Assembly: GCF_003121405.1 (NCBI RefSeq)
Contig: NZ_QBUY01000017.1
Location: 1-64,000, forward strand
Direction of reading: 5' to 3'
DNA: 64,000 nt
From: Paraburkholderia sp. C35
GTDB taxonomy: Bacteria > Pseudomonadota > Gammaproteobacteria > Burkholderiales > Burkholderiaceae
The notes below the pieces were generated by a model. It made no database searches. It was not told where the DNA came from and saw only the letters and a program-made list of their open reading frames with translations. The translations under genes were made by a program, and so were the position numbers. Position 1 is the stretch's first letter. Each line of letters starts with the position of its first letter. Below are positions 44,023 to 53,835 of the stretch, piece after piece.

Positions 44023-44250
44023 ATGGCTCACGACGCCGACGCCAACAAGGCCAGCAAGCACTGGCTGTGGCTGTTGCTGTTGCCCTGGATCGCGATGATC
44101 TGGGTGCCGTCCTACAACAAGGTCGAACCCGTGCTGTTCGATTTCCCGTTCTTCTACTGGTATCAGCTCCTGTGGGTGCTGATCAGCGCCGTGATCACAG
44201 CGCTCGTGTACTTCAAGACCAAGACCCGCTCGAAAGGGGGCGCACGATGA
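44023..44250 (+). CDS. DUF3311 small membrane protein
   Basis: 75 residues with two hydrophobic helices (HWLWLLLLPWIAMIWVPSYN and WYQLLWVLISAVITALVYF), the pattern of DUF3311. AGAGGAGACGTC precedes the ATG. These proteins are nearly always encoded in front of a sodium:solute symporter gene and are thought to be its small partner. The stop overlaps the start of mctP (ATGA), so the two are translated together. Confidence 0.93.
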   Translation: MAHDADANKASKHWLWLLLLPWIAMIWVPSYNKVEPVLFDFPFFYWYQLLWVLISAVITALVYFKTKTRSKGGAR

Positions 44251-45797
44251 ATCCGACAGCAACCTTTGTTTTCGTTCTGTTTTTCATCGGGGTCACGATT
44301 CTTGGCTTCATCGCCGCGCACTGGCGTAAGGGCGATCTCGGGCATCTCGAAGAGTGGGGCCTGGGCGGCCGGCGCTTCGGCACGATCGTCACGTGGTTCC
44401 TGCTCGGTGGTGACCTGTACACCGCGTACACGTTCATCGCCGTCCCTGCGCTCGTATTCGGTGCGGGCGCAACGGGTTTCTTCGCGCTGCCCTATACGAT
44501 CCTGATCTATCCGTTCGCGTTCGTCGTGTTCCCTAAGCTGTGGAGCATTTCGAAGCGTCAAGGCTACGTGACGTCGGCCGACTTCGTCAGCGCACGCTAC
44601 GGCAGCCGCATGCTCGCGCTGGCCGTCGCCGTGACGGGCATCGTCGCGACGATGCCGTACATCGCGCTGCAACTGGTCGGTATCGAAGTGGTGATCGGCG
44701 CGCTCGGTTTCGATACGAAGGGCTTCGTCGGCGATCTGCCGCTGATCATCGCATTCGCGATTCTGGCGGCCTACACGTACACCTCGGGCCTGCGCGCGCC
44801 GGCCATGATTGCCGTCGTCAAGGACGTGCTGATCTATATCACGATCGCAGCCGCGATCATCGTGATTCCGCCGCAACTCGGCGGCTTCGGCCATATCTTC
44901 AGCGCGGTGCCGCCGGCCAAGCTGCTGCTCAAGGCGCCCGACGTGTCGAGCCTGAACGGCTATAGCGCGTACGCGACGTTAGCGATGGGATCGGCGCTCG
45001 CGCTGTTCCTGTATCCGCACTCGATCACAGCCGTGCTGTCGTCGTCGTCGGGCAACACGATCCGCCGCAATATGGCGATGCTGCCCGCGTACTCGCTGGT
45101 GCTCGGTCTGCTCGCGCTGCTCGGCTTCATGGCGCTCGCCGCAGGCGTGAAGGACATGCCGGAATTCGCGCCGTACTTCAAGGCATTCGGCCCGAACTTC
45201 GCGGTGCCTGCGTTGTTCCTGCACTTCTTCCCGTCGTGGTTCGTCGGCGTCGCGTTCGCGGCAGTCGGCATCGGCGCGCTGGTGCCTGCCGCAATCATGT
45301 CGATTGCAGCCGCGAACCTCTACACGCGCAACATCCACAAGGAGTTCGTGAACCGCAACATGACGAACGAGCAGGAGACCAACATCGCCAAGCTCGTGTC
45401 GCTGATCGTGAAGGTTGGCGCCGTCGCGTTCATTCTCGGCCTGCCGCTGACGTATGCAATCCAGCTGCAACTGCTCGGTGGCATCTGGATCATCCAGACG
45501 CTGCCCGCCATCGTGCTCGGTCTCTACACGCGCGTGCTCGACTATCGCGGCCTGCTGCTGGGCTGGGCGGTCGGCATTGCCGTCGGCACGTGGATGGCGA
45601 TTTCGCTGAAGCTGGCCGGCTCGATCTACACGATCCATATCGGCGGCCTGGCGATTCCGGGTTATGCCGCCGTGTGGTGGCTGATCGTCAATCTGGTGGT
45701 GTCGGTGGTCGCGAGCCTCGTGGTGCGCGCCGTTGGCATGAAGCACGCCGAGGATCGCACGCGTCCGGAAGACTATCTGGACGTGCACGAAGCCTGA
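44247..45797 (+). CDS. mctP: Monocarboxylate permease, sodium:solute symporter family
   Basis: 516 residues, about 13 hydrophobic helices. SSS-family marks are EEWGLGGRRFGTIVTWFLLGGDLYTAYTF, GYVTSADFVSARYGSR, the ASN/ANLYTRNIHKEF stretch and the sodium-site region around LFLYPHSITAVLSSSS. With a DUF3311 partner it best matches MctP, which takes up pyruvate, lactate and other monocarboxylates in Rhizobium, though acetate/glycolate carriers are close relatives. It lies in the inner membrane. A strong terminator follows. Confidence 0.88.
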   Translation: MNPTATFVFVLFFIGVTILGFIAAHWRKGDLGHLEEWGLGGRRFGTIVTWFLLGGDLYTAYTFIAVPALVFGAGATGFFALPYTILIYPFAFVVFPKLWSISKRQGYVTSADFVSARYGSRMLALAVAVTGIVATMPYIALQLVGIEVVIGALGFDTKGFVGDLPLIIAFAILAAYTYTSGLRAPAMIAVVKDVLIYITIAAAIIVIPPQLGGFGHIFSAVPPAKLLLKAPDVSSLNGYSAYATLAMGSALALFLYPHSITAVLSSSSGNTIRRNMAMLPAYSLVLGLLALLGFMALAAGVKDMPEFAPYFKAFGPNFAVPALFLHFFPSWFVGVAFAAVGIGALVPAAIMSIAAANLYTRNIHKEFVNRNMTNEQETNIAKLVSLIVKVGAVAFILGLPLTYAIQLQLLGGIWIIQTLPAIVLGLYTRVLDYRGLLLGWAVGIAVGTWMAISLKLAGSIYTIHIGGLAIPGYAAVWWLIVNLVVSVVASLVVRAVGMKHAEDRTRPEDYLDVHEA

Positions 45798-45826
45798 TCG
45801 CGTCGATCCATCTTGTCTGACACGGA

Positions 45827-45855
45827 AGCCCGCAGCGCACGCTGCGGGCTTTTTT
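45827..45855 (+). terminator. Rho-independent terminator of mctP
   Basis: A perfect 10-bp stem agcccgcagc/gctgcgggct (45827-45836 with 45841-45850), loop gcac, and a T tail (45850-45855). Confidence 0.93.
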
Positions 45856-46001
45856 ACTGGCGTCGCAGTGCGAGTCGTGGCATCGGGCAATCGTGAAAGA
45901 CCGGCCGCGCCCGCGTGCGTCAACATCGTTTATGCTCGCAAGAATGGCTGTCTCTGCCTGCCCGTTCGCGCACCGCGCGCCGACCTAACCTGAGATAACC
46001 G

Positions 46002-47198
46002 ATGGCACTCGCCGATCCGCAACCGGACCCGCCGGGCAACACGTCCGGCACGCCGCCGCGTACGCCCGACGCCGTCGCCGCGCGTCTCGCGCCGCGCCGC
46101 ACGCGCATCGGCCGGCTGGCGCGCGCGGTCACGTCGCCGTACTACCGTTATCGGCATGCGAAGCTGTTTCACAGCCTGCGCGTCGGCCTCGCGATGCTGG
46201 TGTCGATACTCGCCACCACGGGCATCGACATTCCACACGGCATCTGGGCGTCGGTGACGCTGCTGGTGGTGATCGGCGGCTTGCAGCATCACGGCAATAT
46301 CCGCAAGAAAGCGGCCGAGCGCGCCGCGGGCACGCTGCTCGGCGCCGCGCGCGGCCGCGCGCTGATCCTGCAACAGAACCTGTTCGATTCGCTGCCGCTC
46401 ACGTACGTGCTGATGTCGGTGATCGCGGGCGTGTGCGCGTGGTTCGCAATCGGCAGCGCGGGTTACGTCGCGCTGTTGACGGCCATCACGATGTGCATTG
46501 TCGCGGGCCACGGCGACAACATGATCGACACAGGCCTGTGGCGCACGCTGAACGTGCTGGTCGGCATCGTGATCGCACTGGCTTTCTCGTTTGCATTGCC
46601 GCTGCACGCCACCTATTCATGGCGCTATCTGCTCGCCGACAATCTGCGCGAATGCGCGCGCATCTACACCCGGATGATGACGGGTGTGCCCATCGGCCCG
46701 GACGAGCAGGTCGCCGTGTTCGTGCGCATGGGCAAGCGGCTGGTGCAGTTGCGCTCGCTGATGCCATCGGTGGCGAAGGAAATCGATCTGCCCATCGGCA
46801 AACTCGACGAGATCCAGCGCTTGCATCGTTCGATACTGAGTGCGCTCGAAATGCTCTCCACTGGCACACTCTCGCACCCCGAACTGCGCGACGCGTTCGC
46901 GCAGCAGTGCGGCCAGGAAGCGAACGCGGTGCGCATGACGCTGCTCGCCGCCGCGCGCGCGTTGCGCTTTGCGGGCACGACGCAGTTCCGCATGCCGGAT
47001 GCGACGACATCGAATGGGGACGCAGAGCAGGGCGCGCTGACGCCATGCCGGGACATGATGCTGGATTTACAGGGACCGTACTGGCTCGCGCAGCGTTTCG
47101 CCGAGCAGGTCGAACGCATGCGCGTGCTGCTCAAGGCGAGCGAGCCGAACTGGAATATCGAAGGCGGCGTGCGCGACGCCGCCTCGGTCCGTGCGTGA
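46002..47198 (+). CDS. FUSC family membrane protein (aromatic-acid exporter-like)
   Basis: 398 residues. After a Pro-rich head (1-50), a block of hydrophobic helices runs to about residue 205 (FHSLRVGLAMLVSILATTG, IPHGIWASVTLLVVIGG, RAAGTLLGAARGRALI, LNVLVGIVIALAFSFALPL), as in the FUSC/YccS/AaeB fold. The C-terminal half is helical and cytoplasmic. AaeB-type proteins export aromatic acids together with a membrane-fusion protein, but none is encoded here. Substrate unknown. Confidence 0.85.
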   Translation: MALADPQPDPPGNTSGTPPRTPDAVAARLAPRRTRIGRLARAVTSPYYRYRHAKLFHSLRVGLAMLVSILATTGIDIPHGIWASVTLLVVIGGLQHHGNIRKKAAERAAGTLLGAARGRALILQQNLFDSLPLTYVLMSVIAGVCAWFAIGSAGYVALLTAITMCIVAGHGDNMIDTGLWRTLNVLVGIVIALAFSFALPLHATYSWRYLLADNLRECARIYTRMMTGVPIGPDEQVAVFVRMGKRLVQLRSLMPSVAKEIDLPIGKLDEIQRLHRSILSALEMLSTGTLSHPELRDAFAQQCGQEANAVRMTLLAAARALRFAGTTQFRMPDATTSNGDAEQGALTPCRDMMLDLQGPYWLAQRFAEQVERMRVLLKASEPNWNIEGGVRDAASVRA

Positions 47199-47202
47199 CG
47201 AA

Positions 47203-47637
47203 TCAGGCGGGATGCTTGTCGCCGTCGTGCGGATTGCTCACCATCCACAGCACGCCGAACTTGTCGACGACCATGCCGAAGCCCGTGCTCCAGAACGTGG
47301 CTTGCCACGGCATCATCACATTGCCGCCTTCGCACATCGCGTTAAAGGTCTTTTCACCTTGCGATGGGTCGTCGACGGTGATCGACAGGCCGTAGCCGGT
47401 GTGCGTGCCGGGTTTGCCGTCGCATTGACCGTCCGACGCCATCAGTTCCGTCGCACCGATGCGCACGCTCGCGTGCATGATCTTGTCTTCGGTGCCGGGG
47501 GGAATGGGCCGCTGCGGGTCGGGCGGCGCGTCCTTGAAACGCATCTGGAACAACACTTGCGCGCCGAGCTTTTCGCCGTAGAACTTCAGCGCTTCATCGC
47601 AACGGCCATTGAAAAACAGATAGGGCTGGACTTGCAT
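47203..47637 (-). CDS. PhnB-like VOC protein
   Basis: 144 residues from ATG 47635-47637, with AAAGGAG 6 bases upstream. MQVQPYLFFNGRCDEALKFY, IMHASVRIGATELMASDG and GLSITVDDPSQGEKTFNAM, then FWSTGFGMVVDKFGVLWMV, are the usual marks of PhnB/DUF3307-type glyoxalase-fold proteins (formerly 3-demethylubiquinone methyltransferase-like). The function of these proteins is not settled. It ends 4 bases from the convergent FUSC gene. Confidence 0.9.
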   Translation of the reverse strand: MQVQPYLFFNGRCDEALKFYGEKLGAQVLFQMRFKDAPPDPQRPIPPGTEDKIMHASVRIGATELMASDGQCDGKPGTHTGYGLSITVDDPSQGEKTFNAMCEGGNVMMPWQATFWSTGFGMVVDKFGVLWMVSNPHDGDKHPA

Positions 47638-47792
47638 CGATGTCTCCTTTGGTCTGATCGACACGTCGTGTCGTGCGAATGCACGCGTGTCAACGATTGT
47701 AGACGCCGCTGCCGCATCGATTGTGAAACTCTGTTGACCGAAGTAAAAGGTGCTGCCTCTTTCACACGAGGCGGCAAGACTGACGCGGCAAA

Positions 47793-47831
47793 CAAAAAAG
47801 CGCGCGCGGCCTTGCGGGCCACGCGCGCTTT
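47793..47831 (-). terminator. Rho-independent terminator of tal
   Basis: On the minus strand a 13-bp GC-rich stem (47799-47811 with 47817-47829, one mismatch) is followed by TTTTTTGTTT. It lies 20 bases after the tal stop. Confidence 0.85.
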
Positions 47832-47851
47832 CTGTTTTCCAGCGAAGCGTC

Positions 47852-48805
47852 TTAACGCAGTGCTTCGATCACCTTTTCCAGCTTGACGGCATCGGCTGCG
47901 AACACGCGGATGCCTTCGGAGAGCTTTTCGGTCGCCATCGCTTCGTCGTTGACGAGGAAGCGGAACGACGCCTCGTCCGTCGGTACGCGTGCGATGTCGG
48001 CGTCCTTGCTGGCTTCCGGCGACAGCTTGCGCTCGACCTTGTCGGTGCTGTCCTGCAGCTTTTGCAGCAGGTCGGGGCTGATCGTCAGCAGATCGCAGCC
48101 GGCCAGTTCGAGAATCTGGCTGGTCGTGCGGAAGCTCGCGCCCATCACTTCCGTCTTGTAGCCGAACTTCTTGTAGTACGCGTAGATGCGGCGCACCGAC
48201 TGCACGCCCGGATCGTTCGCGCCGCCGTCGCGCGCTTCGTCCCAGTTGCTGCCGGCATTCTTCTTGTACCAGTCGTAGATGCGGCCGACGAACGGCGAGA
48301 TCAGTTGCGCGCCCGCTTCCGCGCAGGCGACGGCTTGCGCCAGCGAGAACAGCAGCGTCATGTTGCAGTGGATGCCGTCCTTCTGCAGCACTTCGGCGGC
48401 ACGGATGCCTTCCCACGTCGACGCGAGCTTGATCAGCACGCGCTCGCGGCCGATGCCCTTCGCTTCGTACATCTTGATGAGCTCACGGCCCTTGTCGATC
48501 GACGCCTTGGTATCGAACGACAGACGCGCGTCGACTTCCGTCGACACACGGCCCGGCACGATCTTGAGGATTTCCGTGCCGAACGCGATCAGCAGGTTGT
48601 CGATGATCACGCCGACGGGCTGCGACGCGTGATCGCGCACGGTCTTTTCGAGCAGCGGCTTGTATTCGTCCTTCTGCACGGCCTTCAGGACCAGCGACGG
48701 GTTGGTCGTCGCGTCCTGCGGCTTGTACTGCGCCAGTTGCTGGAAGTCGCCGGTATCCGCGACGACCGTGGTGTATTGCTTGAGTTGATCGAGTGCAGTA
48801 GTCAT
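47852..48805 (-). CDS. tal: Transaldolase
   Basis: 317 residues, the TalB length. It moves a dihydroxyacetone unit between sugar phosphates in the pentose phosphate pathway. Family motifs: [25 protein letters not shown] split as TGDF and [23 protein letters not shown], and [19 protein letters not shown] with the Schiff-base Lys. [12 protein letters not shown] and MGASFRT are also kept. It stands alone with its own terminator. Confidence 0.98.
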   Translation of the reverse strand: MTTALDQLKQYTTVVADTGDFQQLAQYKPQDATTNPSLVLKAVQKDEYKPLLEKTVRDHASQPVGVIIDNLLIAFGTEILKIVPGRVSTEVDARLSFDTKASIDKGRELIKMYEAKGIGRERVLIKLASTWEGIRAAEVLQKDGIHCNMTLLFSLAQAVACAEAGAQLISPFVGRIYDWYKKNAGSNWDEARDGGANDPGVQSVRRIYAYYKKFGYKTEVMGASFRTTSQILELAGCDLLTISPDLLQKLQDSTDKVERKLSPEASKDADIARVPTDEASFRFLVNDEAMATEKLSEGIRVFAADAVKLEKVIEALR

Positions 48806-49028
48806 GTCGAGCCTTCGCTTCGAGGCGCACGCGCGCCATGGTCGAGGAAATGATGACGCCGCGCAGGCGAACCGTTGCGGCGTTATCTGCGGTGTCCACG
48901 TTGCAGCCGGAAATGTTACCGTGGAACGCCGCCCGATACTTCTATTCTATGGCGGATCGGGTGATGCTGGTTTGACAGGGGCGCACGCAGACAGTGCCCG
49001 CGCGTGCTGTTTTCCGCTCGCGCCGCGC

Positions 49029-50240
49029 TCAGCCGCGCCGCGCGTTCAGCACGGCATGCGTGACCAGTCCCGCGACGAGCCCCCAGAACGCCGAACCGAT
49101 CGACAGCAATGTCAGGCCGGACGCCGTCACCATGAAGGTGACGAGGGCGGCTTCGCGTTGGCGTGCATCCTGCATCGCGTTGGTGAGGCCGCTCATGATC
49201 GAGCCGAACAGCGCGAGCGCCGCCACCGACACCACCAGCGCCTTCGGCAGCGAGCCGAACAGCGCGGCAATCGTCGCGCCGAAAATACCCGCGATCAGAT
49301 AGAACACGCCGCACCAGACGGCGGCCATATAGCGTTTGCTGGGGTCTTCATGCGCTTCGCGTCCCGTGCACATGGCGGCCGTGATCGCGGCGAGATTCAC
49401 GCCGTGGGAGCCGAACGGCGCCAGCAGCAGCGACGCCACGCCCGTGGTCGCGATCAGCGGCGCGGACGGCGTCTGGTAGCCGTCCGCCCGCAGCACGGCA
49501 ATGCCCGGCACGTTCTGCGACGCCATCGCCACCACGAACAGCGGAATGCCGATGCTGATCACCGCCGACACCGAGAAGGACGGCAACGTCAGCACGGGAA
49601 CGGCCAGCGCGACGTGGAAGTGGCTGAAATCGAGCAGCCCGAGCGCGCCTGCAACAGCCGTGCCGACCACGAGCGTCGTAACGATCGCATAACGCGGCGC
49701 AAAGCGCTTGATGATGAGGTAGGTGAAGAACATTGCCAGCACGAGCGCGGTCTGGAATTGCGCGGCGCGGAAAATCTCGATACCGATTTCGAACAGGATG
49801 CCCGCCAGCAGCGCCGCGGCGATGCCGGCCGGAATGCGCTTCATCAGCGTGTCGAACCAGCCGGTGAGGCCCACTACCGTCAGCAGCAACGCGCACACGA
49901 TGAACGCGCCGATCGCTTCCGGATACGTCACATGCGGCAGCGACGACACCAGCAGCGCCGCGCCCGGCGTCGACCAGGCAATCACGATGGGCGCGCGAAA
50001 GCGCAACGACAGGCCGATCGTGCACAGCGCCATGCCCATCGACAGCGCCCAGATCCACGACGAAATCTGCGCATCCGTCAGGTGCGCGGCGCGGCCCGCC
50101 TGGAACATCAGCACGAGCGAACTGGTGTAGCCCGTCATCATCGCGACGAAACCGGCGACGAGCGCGGACAGGGACGTATCGGCGAATGGCCGCAGCGGCG
50201 TGCGCGCGGCGCGGGAGAAGTCTGGAGAGGAAGAGGTCAT
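49029..50240 (-). CDS. BenE family (benzoate/H+ symporter) transporter
   Basis: 403 residues from ATG 50238-50240, with GAGGAAGAGG just upstream. Eleven to twelve hydrophobic helices carry the BenE pattern: FVAMMTGYTSSLVLMFQAG, RAPIVIAWSTPGAALL, FVVAMASQNVPGIAVLRADG and PFGSHGVNLAAITAAMCTG. BenE imports benzoate in Acinetobacter. No benzoate-degrading genes are nearby, so the true substrate stays open. Confidence 0.9.
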   Translation of the reverse strand: MTSSSPDFSRAARTPLRPFADTSLSALVAGFVAMMTGYTSSLVLMFQAGRAAHLTDAQISSWIWALSMGMALCTIGLSLRFRAPIVIAWSTPGAALLVSSLPHVTYPEAIGAFIVCALLLTVVGLTGWFDTLMKRIPAGIAAALLAGILFEIGIEIFRAAQFQTALVLAMFFTYLIIKRFAPRYAIVTTLVVGTAVAGALGLLDFSHFHVALAVPVLTLPSFSVSAVISIGIPLFVVAMASQNVPGIAVLRADGYQTPSAPLIATTGVASLLLAPFGSHGVNLAAITAAMCTGREAHEDPSKRYMAAVWCGVFYLIAGIFGATIAALFGSLPKALVVSVAALALFGSIMSGLTNAMQDARQREAALVTFMVTASGLTLLSIGSAFWGLVAGLVTHAVLNARRG

Positions 50241-50423
50241 CCTGCGTGTCTCGGTGAGGCTTGTTGGTCTATGTGCTGGTGCGTTTGTTGGTGCGCTTGC
50301 CGGCGCATCTGCTTGTGCATTCGTCAGTGCCGCGAGGCGCCCGGCGGGCAGCGAGCGCCACGCCGTCACGACCGTGGCGGCCAGTCGCCACGGCCCATCG
50401 GCTGGCGGGTAAAGCCCGGAATT

Positions 50424-51599
50424 TTACTTGCTTAGCATGCGCATCGCGGTTTCGAGGCCGGCGAGCGTCAGCGGATACATCCGGTGGCCCAGCACTTCAC
50501 GTATTACCGATACGGATTGCCGGTATTCCCACAAACCTTCCGGCTCCGGATTCAGCCACACGTGATGCGGGAAATGATCGGCGATCCGCCGCAGCCACAC
50601 GGCGCCCGCTTCGGCGTTGTTGTATTCGACCGAGCCGCCCGCCTGCAGCACTTCGTACGGGCTCATGGTCGCGTCGCCGACGAAGATCAGTTTGTAGTCG
50701 GGTGTGAACTTGTGAAGCATGTCCCACGTCGCCAGCCGTTCGACATGGCGGCGGCGGTTGTTCTTCCACAGAAAATCGTAGACGCAGTTGTGGAAATAGT
50801 AGAACTCGAGGTGCTTGAACTCAGCTTTCGCGGCGGAGAACAGCTCCTCGGTGCGCCGGATGTGATCGTCCATCGATCCACCCACATCGAGCAGCATCAG
50901 CACTTTCACGTTGTTGTGCCGCTCGGGCACCATCTTCAGATCGAGCCAGCCGGCGTTGGCCGCCGTGCTGCGGATCGTGTCGGGCAGATCGAGCTCTTCG
51001 GCGGCGCCTTCGCGCGCGAAACGGCGCAAGCGGCGCAGCGCGACCTTGATATTGCGCGTGCCGATTTCGACCTGATCGTCGTAGTCGCGGTACGCGCGCT
51101 GGTCCCACACCTTGGTGGCCGTGCGGTTCCCCGACGATTCCCCGCCGATGCGGATGCCTTCAGGGTTATACCCGCCGTTGCCGAACGGTGAAGTACCACC
51201 CGTGCCGATCCATTTGTTGCCGCCTTCGTGACGGCCTTTCTGCTCGTCGAGCAGCTCTTTCAGTCGATCCAGCAGCTTGTCGAGGCCGCCCATCTTCTCG
51301 ATCTGGGCTTTCTCCTCGGCGCTGAGATCGCGTTGCAGCTTCTTCTTGAGCCAGTCGAGCGGCACGTCGAGCGCGAGATCGGCCTTTTGCGCGACGCCGT
51401 TGAAATACGCGCCGAACGCCTGGTCGAACTTGTCGAAATACTGCTCGTCCTTCACCAGCGTGATGCGCGCGAGATAGTAGAACTCGTCCAGCGACGGCGC
51501 GATCACGCTTTCCTTCAGCGCTTCGAGCAGCGTCAGGTATTCCTTCACGGAAACGGGCAGCTTCGCGGCGCGCAGCGTGTAGAAAAAATCGATCAGCAT
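50424..51599 (-). CDS. VWA domain protein, CoxE-like
   Basis: 391 residues. The N-terminal helical part (MLIDFFYTLRAAKLPVSVKEYLTLLEAL) and a Gly-rich linker lead to a von Willebrand A domain with the metal site VLMLLDVGGSMDDHIRR (DXGXS form), then FHNCVYDFLW and LIFVGDATMSPYEVL. It follows the MoxR ATPase gene after 53 bases. MoxR-VWA pairs act as chaperones that insert cofactors or help assemble complexes. The client is not encoded alongside. Confidence 0.9.
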   Translation of the reverse strand: MLIDFFYTLRAAKLPVSVKEYLTLLEALKESVIAPSLDEFYYLARITLVKDEQYFDKFDQAFGAYFNGVAQKADLALDVPLDWLKKKLQRDLSAEEKAQIEKMGGLDKLLDRLKELLDEQKGRHEGGNKWIGTGGTSPFGNGGYNPEGIRIGGESSGNRTATKVWDQRAYRDYDDQVEIGTRNIKVALRRLRRFAREGAAEELDLPDTIRSTAANAGWLDLKMVPERHNNVKVLMLLDVGGSMDDHIRRTEELFSAAKAEFKHLEFYYFHNCVYDFLWKNNRRRHVERLATWDMLHKFTPDYKLIFVGDATMSPYEVLQAGGSVEYNNAEAGAVWLRRIADHFPHHVWLNPEPEGLWEYRQSVSVIREVLGHRMYPLTLAGLETAMRMLSK

Positions 51600-51652
51600 G
51601 CCGGTGTCTCCGATCCTTAATCGCCTGGCGTTAGCGGTTGATCACCGCCTGA

Positions 51653-52495
51653 TCAGCGGTTGTTGCGGTTCATGAACACGAGCCGCTCGAACAGGGCGAC
51701 ATCCTGTTCGTTCTTCAGCAGCGCGCCGTGCAGTGGCGGCACGATCTGCTTCTGATCCTTCGAGCGCAGCGCTTCGGGCGGAAGATCTTCGGCGAGCAGC
51801 AGCTTGAGCCAGTCGAGCAGTTCCGACGTGGACGGCTTCTTCTTCAGCCCCGACACATTGCGCAGCTCGAAGAAGCTCTCCATCGCGGCGCTCAACAGTT
51901 CGCGCTTGATGCCGGGGTAGTGGACCTCGACGATCTGCTGCATCGTCGACGGATCGGGGAACTTGATGTAGTGGAAGAAGCAGCGGCGCAGGAACGCGTC
52001 GGGCAGTTCCTTCTCGTTGTTCGACGTGATGATCACGAGCGGGCGATGCTTCGCCTTCACGAGTTCACGCGTCTCGTACACATAGAACTCCATGCGGTCG
52101 AGTTCGCGTAGCAGATCGTTCGGAAACTCGATGTCGGCCTTGTCGATTTCGTCGATCAGCAGCACCGACTGCTGTTCCGACTCGAACGCCTGCCACAGCA
52201 CGCCCTTGACGATGTAGTTGCGGATGTCCTTCACGCGCTCGTCGCCGAGCTGCGAGTCGCGCAGGCGCGACACAGCGTCGTATTCATACAGACCTTGCTG
52301 CGCCTTCGTGGTGGACTTGATGTGCCACTGCAAAAGCGGCATGTTCAGCGCCGCCGCGACTTCCTCCGCGAGCATGGTCTTGCCCGTGCCCGGCTCGCCC
52401 TTGATGAGCAGCGGCCGCCTGAGCGTCATCGCGGCGTTGACCGCGAGCTTGAGGTCGTCGGTGGCGACGTATTGCGATGAGCCTTCGAAACGCAT
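51653..52495 (-). CDS. MoxR family AAA+ ATPase
   Basis: 280 residues. Walker A GEPGTGKTMLAEEVAAAL, Walker B VLLIDEIDKADIEFPNDLL, sensor 1 RPLVIITSNNEKELPDAFLRR with the Arg finger pair. The order of motifs and the pre-sensor-1 insert fit MoxR. It pairs with the VWA protein encoded downstream. TATACT near 52528 on the minus strand may be its -10 box. Confidence 0.92.
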   Translation of the reverse strand: MRFEGSSQYVATDDLKLAVNAAMTLRRPLLIKGEPGTGKTMLAEEVAAALNMPLLQWHIKSTTKAQQGLYEYDAVSRLRDSQLGDERVKDIRNYIVKGVLWQAFESEQQSVLLIDEIDKADIEFPNDLLRELDRMEFYVYETRELVKAKHRPLVIITSNNEKELPDAFLRRCFFHYIKFPDPSTMQQIVEVHYPGIKRELLSAAMESFFELRNVSGLKKKPSTSELLDWLKLLLAEDLPPEALRSKDQKQIVPPLHGALLKNEQDVALFERLVFMNRNNR

Positions 52496-52737
52496 GACAG
52501 GACGCCCGTTCGGGAAAAATTCCAGTATAAGTCAGAAGCCCTGTTGTGCTCCCGCAGGCTCGCGTAAGGTGTCAGCCGCGTCGGATGGTGCGCGCGGCGA
52601 ATGCAAGAGGCGGATTTCCGCATGCGGCAATCCGCCGCGCCCGGATGGGCGCCGGATGTGGCTATCCCGTTTCGGCATTTCGTGCGGCGGCCTTGTGGCG
52701 CGGCGCTTTGACGGGGAGGGATACGGGTCCCGTCCGG

Positions 52738-52767
52738 TGGACGTTTGGCGCGGCGTCGCGGTACAAT
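52738..52767 (+). promoter_or_regulatory. Possible sigma-70 promoter of the cytochrome c genes
   Basis: TGGACG (52738-52743), 18 bases, TACAAT (52762-52767); start near 52774, leader of about 97 bases. The remaining part of 52496-52870 shows no gene. Confidence 0.4.
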
Positions 52768-52870
52768 TGGGCCGCTTTTTTTGGCCTGCGTGGCAACCCA
52801 GACAAGTAAAACGGCGCAGGCCGTAGCCTTTTTGGGCGCCCGTTCCCCCTCAAGCCAGGTTAAAAGAGCT

Positions 52871-53248
52871 ATGAACAAAATCGTCGGCAAACAGGTCGTG
52901 ATCGCAGCGATGTCGTTGCTCGCGGGTTTTGCGGCAACTTCGGCAACTGCGCAGGTAGTGGATGTCGTGGGTAGCGCCAAGGCGGGTCAAAGCAAGGTGG
53001 CGATGTGTATCGGCTGTCACGGTATTCCAGACTACCGGACGGCTTATCCCGAGGTATACCGGGTGCCGATGCTGGGTGGGCAGAACCAGACCTATCTGTC
53101 GAACGCGCTCCACGCGTACAAGAAGGGCGACCGCCATTTCGACACGATGCACGCCATCGCCGTGACGCTGACGGATCAGGACATTGCCGACATCGCCGCC
53201 TACTATTCGGCGCAGACGGCCGCTTCAAAGAATAATCCCGACAAATGA
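52871..53248 (+). CDS. Periplasmic monohaem cytochrome c (class I)
   Basis: 125 residues. A signal peptide ends at TSATAQ (about residue 28). The haem site is CIGCH (residues 46-50) and the distal Met is probably in RVPMLGGQ or DTMHAIA. The end LTDQDIADIAAYYSAQ is the usual class I C-terminal helix. It is followed by a second cytochrome c gene, 112 bases further, and the two probably work as a pair passing electrons to an oxidase. Confidence 0.93.
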   Translation: MNKIVGKQVVIAAMSLLAGFAATSATAQVVDVVGSAKAGQSKVAMCIGCHGIPDYRTAYPEVYRVPMLGGQNQTYLSNALHAYKKGDRHFDTMHAIAVTLTDQDIADIAAYYSAQTAASKNNPDK

Positions 53249-53360
53249 CCGGCGTGGCGCGGACAGCGCGTCATCGACTGATCAGTTCACGGCGGCAACC
53301 AGTTTGCATGGGACGGCGCCAGGCGCTCAGGCGCAAACGCCCGTCGACACAGGAGAATCC

Positions 53361-53744
53361 ATGAAGAAGCATCCCCACGCACTTCATACGGTGGTCAAGG
53401 CTGCATGCGCGGCGCTCGCGCTGGCGGGTTTTGTCGTCGCATCGAACGCGAACGCGGCGGATGCCGGCAACGGCAAGGTGCTCTCCGAGAGCCACAACTG
53501 CGCGGCCTGTCACGGTCCGAACCTGAACAAGCCCGTCAGCCCCGAATATCCGAAGCTGGCAGGCCAGCATGCTGATTACGTCTACTGGGCGCTGCGCCAG
53601 TACCAGATGGGCACAGGCAACCCGCACCTCGGCCGCAACAACGCGATCATGCAGGCGCAGGTGCAGAGCCTGTCACAAAGCGATATGAAGGACATCGCCG
53701 CTTACATCGAATCGCTGGACGGCGATCTGGTGCAGAAGAAGTAA
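53361..53744 (+). CDS. Periplasmic monohaem cytochrome c (class I)
   Basis: 127 residues, with AGGAG 7 bases before the ATG. A Sec signal ends at SNANA (about residue 33). The haem motif is CAACH and PKLAGQHADYVYWALRQY follows, with the distal Met probably in NAIMQAQ. SQSDMKDIAAYIESL is the C-terminal helix, as in cytochrome c4/c553-like halves. Together with the upstream gene it looks like a split form of a dihaem cytochrome c4. A terminator follows. Confidence 0.93.
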   Translation: MKKHPHALHTVVKAACAALALAGFVVASNANAADAGNGKVLSESHNCAACHGPNLNKPVSPEYPKLAGQHADYVYWALRQYQMGTGNPHLGRNNAIMQAQVQSLSQSDMKDIAAYIESLDGDLVQKK

Positions 53745-53774
53745 GCTGCGCTAAGCCTGTAGACGGTTTTCAAC

Positions 53775-53804
53775 AAACACCCCGCAACTGCGGGGTGTTT
53801 GTTT
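53775..53804 (+). terminator. Rho-independent terminator after the cytochrome genes
   Basis: An 11-bp stem (53775-53785 with 53790-53800), loop aact, then GTTTT. It separates the cytochrome genes from the convergent DUF1841 gene. Confidence 0.88.
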
Positions 53805-53835
53805 TGGTGCGACGGGATTGGTGTGCGACGGGCCG